From assembly GCA_937625935.1 (NCBI GenBank), contig OW569379.1, positions 300,001-364,000 of the forward strand: a DNA stretch of 64,000 bases, read 5' to 3'. Below, piece after piece: positions 26,929 to 37,600 of this stretch (position 1 is the stretch's first letter; every line of letters begins with the position of its first letter). Below the pieces are notes generated by a model. It saw only the letters and a program-made list of their open reading frames with translations, was not told the DNA's origin and made no database searches. The stretch is from Tetramitus jugosus. Its lineage: Eukaryota; Heterolobosea; Eutetramitea; Acrasida; Vahlkampfiidae. The position numbers were made by a program, and so were the translations under genes.

Positions 26929-29900
26929 TCACACGCACCTCTTCTTTATTGAGTCCAACTCTGTTGTCAGTTCTTCAAATGATGGTCTTTTGGTAGTATC
27001 CGCATCCCAACACCGTGTGACAAGACTGTAAAAACCTTGTACAATAACGGGAATATCAGAAAGAGGCATGTTAGTTGTGTTGCTCTGTAAGAAGAAGTCC
27101 GTAGGTACTTGAGAGTCATGTGATGCAGTATTGAATGGATCAAACCGGAGAGGAGGTCTCAATCCTTTCACTATATCCAATCCAAGTGTGAATATTGACG
27201 AGTAGGCATGTTGTGAATAAGGAGGTGCCATTATAAACATTTCGTGCATAATAATGCCAAAACTGTAAATATCAACCTTTTCATCATGTTCTCGATGTGC
27301 CAAGAGCTCTGGAGCACAGTACTCTATTGTTCCATACGATCTTCCCTGAGTAAATGCGGAATCAGTGATCTTACTCAATCCAAAATCACATATTCTGACA
27401 TGATAGTTATCGCCCAACAAAATATTTTGGGGTTTCAAGTCCCTGTGGACAATCCTCGGACTCCTTTCATGTAAATAGGTCATTGTGTCAGCTATCTGAC
27501 ATAAAACATTCATTTTTTGATCAAATGCTTTGAGTGATGGGTTGTCTTTGTGAAGTAGTTTGTCTAAACTTCCGTTCACAGCATACTCGGTGATCAAAAA
27601 TTTGTCTCCACTGTCATTTGAGGAATAGCCAAACAAGTAGAGGATATTAGGATGGCGTAAACTCTGTAAAATTGAAACTTCCTTGATAAATGATTCGTAG
27701 CTACTTTCATCTTCTTCACGGCTACCAAGTTACTCTTCCACTCTCCCTTGAATACAACTCCAAATGCTCCTTCGGAAATACGACTGACCAGTTTAATTTT
27801 TTTCATGTCAATGTAAAAATCTCCCCTTTCAATATTATCATCATCACCGTATTCACCCATTTCTTCCAATAAACATGCTTTAAGTTCGGACTTCATATGT
27901 GCTTCCCTTCTGGCCCTTCTGATTTGTAATCCTACCACAATAATGATAATAATGAGAGATATAAACAAAAAGGTACCCAAAATCAAAAATATATATAGAG
28001 GTATCAAGTTTGAAGCGCATGTTTCGCCATGGTATCCATGGTTACAAATACACTTGTTAGGACGTTGACACATTCCATGTGATGAACAAACAGTTGTGTC
28101 AGTGCTCGAATGTCCATTGCAGATGGGATAGGAACAGTTTATACCAGTGTATCCGTCGTTGCATTTACACGTATCTAAATCAACACATATCCCATTTCCT
28201 GAACAAATTCTTCTCTCATCCTTGGATTCCACACCATAGCATCCGAAAAGCTCGCAATCCTGACCATAGTACCCTCTCTCGCACACTACTCCAAGGAATC
28301 CCATTGTATTCGCACCAATGAATAAACTAGTGATGCTATACTCAGAATCTACATTACTGGTCCTGACCCAAGTTGAATAGTTACCTCGAAAATCCCAATA
28401 CCCTAATTGTCCATCTTTGGTTAAAGTCATCATAAAACTATCATTCACAACGAATTCAGATACTTCTTTCCCATTCAACAACCCATTCATGCTCAATCTT
28501 ACAGGTCGATTCTCAGATGGTATCGTAACACCAAAATCACTTAAACCCCAAGAATATATCTGATTGTTACTTGCCAAAACTGTTGTGTGACTAGCTCCTG
28601 CAGTCATGTGAGTTATGTGAATATCTTTCAAAATGTCATTCTTTTCTACTTCGTATGGAAATGATCTATAATCGTATTCGTCAATCTTAAGCATGCCACA
28701 TATGTCGTAACCCCATGTATATAGTGTCCCGTCGTCTGTCAACGCTACTGTGTGGCGAGAACCTGCTGCAACTTGTACTACCTTCCTATCTTTCAACCGT
28801 CCCTTCATGACGACAGAAACTGGAACCTTTCTGTTTTGAGTTGTTTCATCCCCCAGAAGACCACCGGTATTGTATCCCCAAGAGTACATCCTACCATCTG
28901 CGATCGAAACAACGTGCCATCTTCCTGCGACAATTTTAGTATTTGTCTGACCACTCAGCGGGCATCCATGAAAACAGCCACAGGCTGAAGTCTGCTCAGA
29001 AATGAACCATCTCCAAGCTGGCCTTGCTCGTTGTACCCCCAAGAATACATAGTCCCATCATCGGCTCTTGCAACAGTAAAAAGGGCTCCTAGAGTAACTT
29101 GGGTAATGGCCCTGTCTTTCAAAACACCACTCACCTCAACAGTCACTGGAAATCGTTTGATGATCACTGTCCCGTCTCCAACTTCTCCTTCAACATTTGT
29201 CCCCCAAGAGTAAACCTTTCCATCGTCCGTCAAAGCAACAAAGTGTTCGACAATGTTTTCTTGCCTTACTACTCTTGCTAATATTTTGGTAATCGTTTTA
29301 CCACTCAATGCACCGGTCATACCAATTGCCACAGCATTTGAAGTGTCTTCAAATTTTCCATTCCCTAACTGCCCTTCTTCATTTTTTCCCCATGAATAAC
29401 TCTTGCCGCTCCGAGTAAGTATCATAATATGATCTCCACCGGCCACAATCTGAGTAATTGAATCATGAAATTCGATATTTTTCTCAAGAAGAGAAGGATA
29501 GTAGTGATTTTTGAGTGTACCATCAAGCTGACCGTGCTGGTTTTTACCCCAACCATACAACAGACCATCACTCGTCAAAGCCAGAGTATGATATCCTCCA
29601 GCAGCAATTTGCACGACAATTTTTCCAGATAATTGACCACTCATGTCGACTTCAACCGGCTCCAAACTCTCCTTGACCAAGGGTTCGCCATGACCAAGCT
29701 GTCCATACTCACCAGAACCAAAAGCATACATTTTGGAGTCATTTGTTAGCATCACCGTGTGAAAATATCCAACAGAAATTTGAGTGACAAAGTTTCCCTG
29801 CATCACGCTGCTGAGATTGACAGCAGTAGGAACCAGTGAATCCATTAAACCAAAGTGCGTCGAAATTATTCCCCAGAAGTAAACTGTGCCATCACTCGCT

Positions 29901-30651
29901 AGAGCCACTGAATGATAAGTACTGGCAGCAATTTGAGTAACTACCTTACCATTCAATGCGCTCATATCTACAGCAACAGGTATCATTGCTTCCTGTTTGG
30001 TTCCATCTCCCAGTTGGCCGAAAAGATTCGAACCACATGCAAAGATTCTGCCATCGCTCGTCAATAGGAGTGAATGGAGAGCACCTGCAGCAATCTGAGT
30101 AACCACTGTGCCATTCAATGCACCATTCATAACAACCAGGACAGGAGTGTTACGATTGACTTTTGACGCATCCCCTAGCTGCCCACTCTCGTTATCACCC
30201 CAGGCATACAACTTCCCATCGCTTCTCAACATCAACATGTGATCGTGACCAGACACCAATTGCACAACAGAGGAAGCATTTTCATCTCTGAAATAAATGG
30301 GAGAGGGAATTGTTCTACCAACGGAAAAGTGAGCCAAGATCTTTCCGTCTCCCATTTGGCCCACATCGTTGGCACCCCACGTGTACACAGTGCCCAAATC
30401 ATCACATGCTGCAGAATGTGACTTCCCTGCAGTTACCATCGTTAAATTGATCTCATGAAAGAATGAACTGACCAAATCAATGGCCTTGGCCTCAGGAACT
30501 GTTACCCTATTGTCACCCAGGTTCCATGAGTAAACAACAGAGGATGCAACCTTTTCCTTCTCTTGGATTCACATGTTACAATCACAACTGACAAGCATAA
30601 AAATGCAGTGAGAAATAGCAAACAACAAAATGACCTTGGTGTCACAATCAT
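26929..30651 (-). pseudogene. RCC1-EGF-TM-TKL receptor-like kinase, three frameshifts
   Basis: Four consecutive minus-strand frames together describe one receptor-like protein. From ATG 30651: a signal peptide (MIVTPRSFCCLLFLTAFLCL), then RCC1 beta-propeller repeats (at least a dozen, motif YSWG..xxGQLGDG, VTQIAAG), two Cys-rich EGF-like modules (about 28260-28030), a hydrophobic membrane span (about 28010-27920), a juxtamembrane part and a TKL kinase. The kinase has VAVKK, HRDLKPQN, DFGLSK and APE, so its catalytic residues are present. The frame changes at about 30551-30567, 28955-28970 and 27700-27720, each time by the equivalent of one missing base, inside a conserved region without intron signals. 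The other genes in this window are intact, so selective decay of this gene, or local sequence error, is the likeliest cause. An intact version would sense external ligands through RCC1 and signal by phosphorylation. Confidence 0.85.
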
Positions 30652-31065
30652 CAATGATGGTATTTGGTATTCTTCTTGCGGATGTTTTCTTCCTTGGAGG
30701 GACTAGGAAACTCCCGATTGAACACCGACATGAGTAGTTCAACTTGAAAATAATCCACTCACCCTCTGCCCAATGAAATCAATGCATATCCTCCCATTGA
30801 ACAAAGACATCAATGATGTGTATTCAAGCCACTCTTTTCTGACACTCACGGCGGTGGAATACAACACAATTTCCCGATATCCAAAATCTCTAACAAAATC
30901 CTTGTATTTTTGTCCGACATTACCGTTACACCGACAAAAATCTATGCATTTTCTCGAGTTGCTCGTTGTGTTTTTAATTCGAGTGGCCACTCTTCCACAT
31001 TGACTTCCACACACCAAAACAAACAAGAACAGGTAACCGAACACATCATACTTTATAGAACAACA
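30652..31065. promoter_or_regulatory. divergent region between receptor kinase and histone H2A
   Basis: 414 bp. The plus-strand frame upstream of H2A is open from 30910, but these 52 codons are not histone-like and are taken as leader. No clear TATA or CCAAT element was assigned. Confidence 0.4.
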
Positions 31066-31653
31066 ATGTCTGACACTGAAATCAACACATCTGTTTCCGA
31101 GGAAACCACCACAAAGAAGACTACCACCGCAAAGAAGGGAGGCAAGAAGGGCTCCAAGAAGGGAGGTGCTGCTGTCGGTGGCAGAGGACAAAGAAAGGAT
31201 GGTGCTCCAAGAGAGAAGGCAATCACAAAGTCTGCTCGTGCTGGACTTCAATTCCCAGTCGGTAGATTGGCAAGATATTTGAGAGATGGAAGATATGCTG
31301 AGAGAATTGGTGCTGGTGCCCCAGTGTACATGGCTGCTGTCTTGGAATACTTGGCTGCTGAAATTTTGGAGTTGGCCGGTAATGCTGCAAGAGACAACAA
31401 GAAGGGAAGAATCATTCCAAGACACATTCAATTGGCTATCAGAAACGACGAAGAATTGAACAAGTTGTTGTCTGATGCTATCATTGCTTCTGGTGGTGTT
31501 TTGCCAAACATTCACTCTATTCTCCTACCAGAAAAGAAGGAAGAAGGTGAAGGAAAGACCAGCACAAAGAAGGGTAAGAGTGAGAAGTCTGGAAAGAAGT
31601 CCACCAAGAAGAGTGCTCCAGAAGAAGATGCAGCAATGAGCCAAGACTACTAA
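31066..31653 (+). CDS. histone H2A, H2A.X-type with SQDY C-terminus
   Basis: 195 residues from ATG 31066 ([10 protein letters not shown]). Residues 1-55 are an unusually long Lys/Thr/Gly-rich tail. The histone fold spans about 55-150 ([70 protein letters not shown]). The C-terminal tail of about 45 residues is Lys/Ser/Glu rich and ends MSQDY. SQ followed by an acidic and then an aromatic residue is the phosphorylation motif of H2A.X, modified by ATM/ATR-type kinases at DNA breaks. Codons are strongly biased (AAG for Lys, AGA for Arg), as expected for high expression. No canonical histone 3' stem-loop was seen downstream, so the mRNA may be polyadenylated. It packages DNA in nucleosomes and may mark damaged chromatin. 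Confidence 0.97.
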   Translation: MSDTEINTSVSEETTTKKTTTAKKGGKKGSKKGGAAVGGRGQRKDGAPREKAITKSARAGLQFPVGRLARYLRDGRYAERIGAGAPVYMAAVLEYLAAEILELAGNAARDNKKGRIIPRHIQLAIRNDEELNKLLSDAIIASGGVLPNIHSILLPEKKEEGEGKTSTKKGKSEKSGKKSTKKSAPEEDAAMSQDY

Positions 31654-32107
31654 ATTCCCTCTTTCATTGTTGGACCCGGCAAAAACAATCTTTTGTTCGT
31701 AGCGTCGCTCTTTGTAACACCTGCACATAATGTTGCAGAAAGAGCCTACGATTCGATCAAAGCCACCTCACGATCTGTACGTGTGAATGAGAGAAACCCA
31801 TTTTTGAGTGTACATAAAAAACAATTTATTTCATTACCAAGTTCATTACATTGAAACCAACTTTCTCCGACATTATTTACCGTAGCTTTTTTTCTTGGAA
31901 ATCGGCGGGAATGATTTGCGGGTTCGTCCAAACTGTTTTCTGAGTCATCACCAACCGAATTCGAGCCGAAGTCTGCTCGAACTCACACCGAATCACCCAT
32001 CACTTTGTCATGCCACTGCCCACATCCCAAAAGTTACGAGACATCGTGTCACCACAATCAAACCAAAGAGTCACAAAGCAATTTTTGTTTGTCATAAGAA
32101 ACGAAGA
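31654..32107. other. intergenic segment between H2A and the F-box/LRR gene
   Basis: 454 bp. The frame of the next gene is open from 31895, but the added 71 codons are not F-box-like. No histone stem-loop and no RNA gene were recognised. Confidence 0.4.
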
Positions 32108-34390
32108 ATGGCAGAGAGCAACAAATGCATGAATTTTAAGCTGCTCAGTCGATCAGATCCCATGTCCATTGTCCTGAGCTTTTTTGACTTTGAGAGTCTG
32201 GTGCATACTTTGATGAGAGTCAACAAGGATTTTTTCTATTGGGTCACTTCGAGTATCGAGACTGTGCGCTTCTGTCAGAATTGGAATCAGTCAAAGTGTA
32301 GAGCAATGGATCGTGTTCTTCTGCGATATTGTACTCAGAGTTTGAGACATTTTGCAGTCAAGAATACCTATTGGGGTGGGTGTGACTTTAAACTGAGTCA
32401 TTTCCCTAACTTAACATCATTTCGGTGCGAGGATCAATTGCAGGACAAATCTGAAGCCAGTTTATTGGGTGACTTGCTTTTGGTATCGAAAGAAGAACCA
32501 GATCCAAACCAGAAACTAAAGAACTTGTATTTTAATTTGGATAATATTCGACCAGATACGTTAGAGGTTGTGATCAATCACTTGGAAAGTAATTCAAGGG
32601 TGTACAAGTGCAGAAATTTTGACTCTATAATATTTTCGAATAATCATACCACGACTCGATTTACTCCATTGCTCTTTCATGTTTTAAATGAGGGAGCATC
32701 AGCGAACAATGTTGTTAAGCATTTAGAGTTGAGACACTTTTCTAAGATCAATGAAATTTTGGTTGATTTGAAAGGAATGCTTTCTAGAGCACAGGGTGTA
32801 AAGCTTAAGGTTGAATCCATTCGATTCATCTCATGTAATATATTCTCTGATGAATCCTTACAGTGTTTGTGTGACTTATTTGACAATAGATACCTGAAGG
32901 CGCTTCATTTCGAAATGACGAACGGTAACATTAGCATTCAATCAGGTTGGAACACAATACTACCACACTTTTCGAGGTTGATTCACTTTTCTTGTGACTC
33001 CTTTGTGCTTGGATCCAGCGATGATGCTAGCCCGCAGTACTCTGGAACCTTTCGATCTCTTTCATATCTGCATGAATTGCAGTCTTTGCGTTTGAGCTTT
33101 TACAAGTTCAGGGAGGAATTAACGCCAAGTTCTCGAGAGAAATGTGCTTTGTATGGAGCTGATTTCATTCGAACTTTGTTGCCTTTGATTAACTTGAAAA
33201 AACTTCTTGTCACGGATATGGGAGAAGTATTGACACAAGAGGCTCTTGAAAATGGTTTGAAGCAAATTGAGTACGATGATATGAAACAGAATTGCTTCCA
33301 AAGTTTATCTACTCTTAAGCTTTGCAATGCAAAGATTAAGTCGCTTGATCCTCTATTCAAGTTGATCCACGAAAATATTGAAGATCTCCAAATTGAGTAT
33401 TGCTGCAATGTAGAGCGAATGGCCGAACATCCAGAACAAATAGGTTACTTCCATAAACTACGAACTCTGAATCTAATGAGGATGAAGTATTTATCAAGAG
33501 GCACGATTGGCTTTCTAGCAGATCGGATGGGAGACATTCGTTCATTGAGCTTGTCAAATTGTGAATCGATTCCAGATCTGTGTCGTATTGGGGAACTCGA
33601 GCATTTGCGGCAACTCAATTTAACTGGACTAAAGCGGATCTGTGATGATGATTTGAAGTTCTTATCTCCCTTAAAGAAGCTTTATGATTTAAATATGACG
33701 AGTTTGAAGAATTTGAAGGGTTATGGCTTCCGTCACTTACTCAAAGAATGTAATGAAGGAACATATGAGTCGGTACTTCCTGAGCTCAGAGTAGTTAGAA
33801 TGGACTGGTGTAAGAACTTGTGTGACGAATTTCTAATTAATATCCAATGGTTCTCCAGTATAGAGCATTTGAGTCTGATTCACAGCGTACGTCTAGAAAG
33901 GTTTGAACACTTGGGTAAATTAACCAATTTGAGACACCTGTCTCTGACTAGAGTGCCTCTCATCACTGATGAGTCTCTCGCAAGTATCATTTCTCAGACT
34001 CACAACCTATTGTCACTTCATATCAATGGTGGATATCAAAAATTGAATCAAGCCCTAACGAATGAATCCCTCAAACAGATTAGTTCTCTGAAAATGCTTC
34101 GAAGTTTGGAGCTGAACTTTTGTGGACACAATCTAACAGATGAAGGGTTATGTTACTTGCAACCACTCAAGTACCAGCTGATAGCGTGTAATTTCCTTCG
34201 TTGTCCTGGTCTCAAGAAGCGAGCTCTTACTCTAGCTTTGCCACACACTTCAGTGTGCAAAGAATCTGATCCAGCAAAACAAAGTTGGAAGGAAATCGTA
34301 CAGGGAATCAGCAAGTGGATACTCATGTTTTTCTTTTTCGTCCAAATGTTGATAGGCAAGTGCTTACACTTCTTCGGCTTGGGCCAATAA
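32108..34390 (+). CDS. F-box-like leucine-rich-repeat protein, probably tail-anchored
   Basis: A single exon from ATG 32108 (MAESNKCMN) encoding 760 residues. An F-box-like segment lies at about 12-50 (SDPMSIVLSFFDFESLVHTLMRVNKDFF). Leucine-rich repeats of the cysteine-containing (AMN1/FBXL) type fill about 120-690, for example LRTLNLMRMKYLS, IRSLSLSNCESIP and LRQLNLTGLKRICDDDL. The last 35 residues contain a hydrophobic stretch (WILMFFFFVQMLIG) and a short tail KCLHFFGLGQ, which looks like a C-terminal membrane anchor. FBXL proteins recruit substrates to SCF (Skp1-cullin-F-box) ubiquitin ligases. The membrane anchor would place substrate selection at an organelle or ER surface. The substrate is unknown. 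The longer frame upstream was not used because its residues lack F-box character. Confidence 0.82.
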   Translation: MAESNKCMNFKLLSRSDPMSIVLSFFDFESLVHTLMRVNKDFFYWVTSSIETVRFCQNWNQSKCRAMDRVLLRYCTQSLRHFAVKNTYWGGCDFKLSHFPNLTSFRCEDQLQDKSEASLLGDLLLVSKEEPDPNQKLKNLYFNLDNIRPDTLEVVINHLESNSRVYKCRNFDSIIFSNNHTTTRFTPLLFHVLNEGASANNVVKHLELRHFSKINEILVDLKGMLSRAQGVKLKVESIRFISCNIFSDESLQCLCDLFDNRYLKALHFEMTNGNISIQSGWNTILPHFSRLIHFSCDSFVLGSSDDASPQYSGTFRSLSYLHELQSLRLSFYKFREELTPSSREKCALYGADFIRTLLPLINLKKLLVTDMGEVLTQEALENGLKQIEYDDMKQNCFQSLSTLKLCNAKIKSLDPLFKLIHENIEDLQIEYCCNVERMAEHPEQIGYFHKLRTLNLMRMKYLSRGTIGFLADRMGDIRSLSLSNCESIPDLCRIGELEHLRQLNLTGLKRICDDDLKFLSPLKKLYDLNMTSLKNLKGYGFRHLLKECNEGTYESVLPELRVVRMDWCKNLCDEFLINIQWFSSIEHLSLIHSVRLERFEHLGKLTNLRHLSLTRVPLITDESLASIISQTHNLLSLHINGGYQKLNQALTNESLKQISSLKMLRSLELNFCGHNLTDEGLCYLQPLKYQLIACNFLRCPGLKKRALTLALPHTSVCKESDPAKQSWKEIVQGISKWILMFFFFVQMLIGKCLHFFGLGQ

Positions 34391-34624
34391 AAAATACGCT
34401 GTAAAATACAAAGAGCGGGAAAACTACATACACATCAGTTATCATCTCTGTCAGTTGTTCTCATGTATCAGATATCAAACGTCAGAAAATCGAAATCCCC
34501 GACCAAGGCCTCACAAAAAAAACTTGGGTGAAAAATCAGGCACCCACACAACACACAAACAACAAATCATCAAGCGCACCAACAAGATTCTTTTTGAGCT
34601 TTCTTAAAAACAAATTTGTGAAAA

Positions 34625-37600
34625 ATGTTTGGAATCGGTCGTTCAAGTGGTGGACTCAATGAAAAAACAGAAAAGAAAATTTTGGATGACGCAACACCTC
34701 CAATCAAACGATTTCAATACCTGAGCAAATTTACAGAGAGTTCTACTGAAACGGAAGTGAGACCATTTTATTCTACGAATTACTCAAAGATTTACAAGAT
34801 TTTCCTGGATGCACTATTGGCACTCGACAGTCAAGCAAAAGCTTCAAGAAGTAATGTGTTGTTTATTTGATTATTTGATTGTTGTTTTTTGTTAGAGCTC
34901 AAATATTTATACGTGTGGTTTTGTGCATTTGTTTTTTTAAAATATTCGTCACGATGATGATATGGTTGTTGTGTTATTGTTGATCAATATTTATATACAG
35001 ACAAGACGATTGCAACTTCTGAAATCTTGTCTCTGGGTACCATTTTGTACAATTTGTTTAAGCATGCGAGAAATATTATTCAAAAAAAGTGGCAACAGAG
35101 ATCGATTATACACTACTTGGAATGTTTCTTGAATGAATCCAATGCGTTTGTCGTTAAGAAGAAGGGTCTCGAACTATTATTATTGTTCCTTGATATTATG
35201 CAGGATGGTGTCGATACAAAGGTGATCGATCTTTTGATGAACACGTTGAAATTTGAACCATTTGTCGAAGGATCTGTAAAATTACCAACATATGAAGTGA
35301 GAGGTATGTTGTTGTTGTTTCTGTTTGGTGCCATTGAATCTTTGATGTTTTTGATAGTATACTAACGAACTTAATTTGTACATGCACGTACGCACGCACA
35401 CAGATATCAACGAAGATGAAAAATTGAAGATTGCTCCAGACACGAATCCAACTCTCAACGAGCAACAATCACTCGAGTTCTTTGGCATCTTATTTTCATT
35501 CATCAAGACTAGCTCTGATCAATTTGATTACTGGTGGTCATTCTTCAAGTCGCGTTTGGCTCCCATTTTGTACCCTAATGAGTGTAAGTCACTAGAACTG
35601 TTGAACAAGTTGGATGATATGGGATTTGTGGAGAAGTGTCCATACAAGATTCATTTGCTCGTCATGGACACCATTCTTGATGCTTTGGAGAGTCCAAAGA
35701 AGAGTGATGTGCTCTATCAGACCGATAAGGACATTTATATGTTTTTGTTGATCTTTAGACAGAGTTTCATGCTACCTCCTCAACACTATGACTCCTTGTC
35801 CAAGATGATGAAGACGTATCGTTCATGGATCTGCAAGGACTACTTTTTGTACAATTGGCCAGACATTATGGAAAGAAGCAGAAATACGTACTACAGAGTG
35901 TTTATTGACAATTTGGCACAGGCATTTTACATGGAGGGTGATGATGCATCAATGGACTTGCATTTGCAAATGTGTTATGATGCTCTCGATATCTTCATGT
36001 TTTTCAGTACTATTCCTGACAAGGTGGAATTTGAGACTTGGTATGTTGTTTATTGTTGTTGTTATTTGTCAACATACCAATGGTGGTATTGAATGACCTG
36101 TTCTATTGCATGTTACTGACCGACCACATTTTTATTTGTAAAACAGGAACGATCTATTGTCCGCTCATTTGCAAATTGTGGAGCATTTGATTACAGTGGG
36201 TCAGAATCAAGCTGATCCTTCAATTGCCAAGTTCCTCGAGCGAACATGTGTCAGAAACTTATTTGTATTGTGGATGAGAGTGCATCCAAGCGATGACTAT
36301 GTAGATTTATGGAATGGTATTTATGAGTTGACAGCGAAATATATGGGCACTGAATCTATATTCACCATGTGGAGCAACACTGTCATGAATTTGACTCGAG
36401 TGATCATCCATAGAATATTTGGTCTTACATTTGATTTGATTGATGCTGATTTTAATGAATATACCACCGAATTGTTTGACCTCGAAAGAAAGAATAAGAA
36501 GTGGAAGACTACAACCAAGGTTGATACAACTCAATTGATGAGCGAGCTGTTTTTGAAGTTGCCTGAGGATATTATTTTGCATTTGTGGCACAAAATGATC
36601 AACATGTATGGTGCTGACAATAATACTATTCCACCTCCATTGCACATCAAGAAGGTGAAGGTAGTTTCTGATATGATCAACCTCTATTTGTCAATTTCTC
36701 AAAAGGAGGTGAAGGCAATCAAGGGTACTACTCCGCCACCATTCTTGCACTCTCCTGAAAACAATAAGCTAATGACATTGTTTATGGAGTGGTTAATCGA
36801 AGCTTGTTCTCGCACGGACGATAAGTTTGCTGAAGGTAGATATATTGCCTATGTGTCACTTTGTAAGATCGTTTGTCAAAAGTGCAGTCAGACTGTTGAT
36901 AAGAAGTTCTTAGCACATTCGTACAGATTATTGCATTATGGACTGTCTCCTGTCGCAGGAGGAACACCAAAGACTGTTGAAGCAATCTTCCTCAATGCCC
37001 GATACTTGTTCAGTCTTGGCCACAATGGTGCTAACATTCTGATACCTGACTTCTTGGAGAGTGCCTCTCGTATTTTAAAGGAAAGTCAAAACAAAGACCT
37101 CAGAGTGTCTGCCATCCATGTTTTACTATCAACCATTGGTATTTGTTACTTCTATGAACAAGGAGAACTTCCTGATGTTGCTGCTATGGTGAAAGCAAAG
37201 AAGATTGTAAGTGATGAAAATGGTTCAAAGAAGAATACGTTCAGCACTTTGAGAACCAAGATTTGCCAAATGTTAATGTTAGCTGTTGTTGATGATCAAT
37301 TCTCTGAGGTTCAAATTAAGTGTTTGTGGGGTCTCTACACAATCGTTCACCAGAGATTGACATCATTTGGCGAAGATGGATTATCAGTTAAATTTATCAT
37401 TGACTCTCTGATTGGATTCATTTGTCACAAGGATGATACCGTTGCACAAGCAGCACAAGATGCGATCATCTCCATGGCCCACATGGACTTATTCCCAAAG
37501 TTAGGTGATACTACCATCAAAACTATTGTTTGTGCAATATGCGACAACTTGACATCCATTTTGAAAACAAATAACATGACCAGATCGAAGTTGCTCAAGA

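Noticed and set aside
26929-30651. Introns as the cause of the kinase frame changes
   Set aside because: Conserved repeats run on with only a one-base shift and there is no room for donor and acceptor sites.
30739-31515. 258-codon minus-strand ORF over histone H2A
   Set aside because: Antisense of a highly conserved, codon-biased gene; composition follows the H2A codons.
31654-31760. Histone 3' stem-loop
   Set aside because: No stem with the expected loop and flanks was found after H2A.
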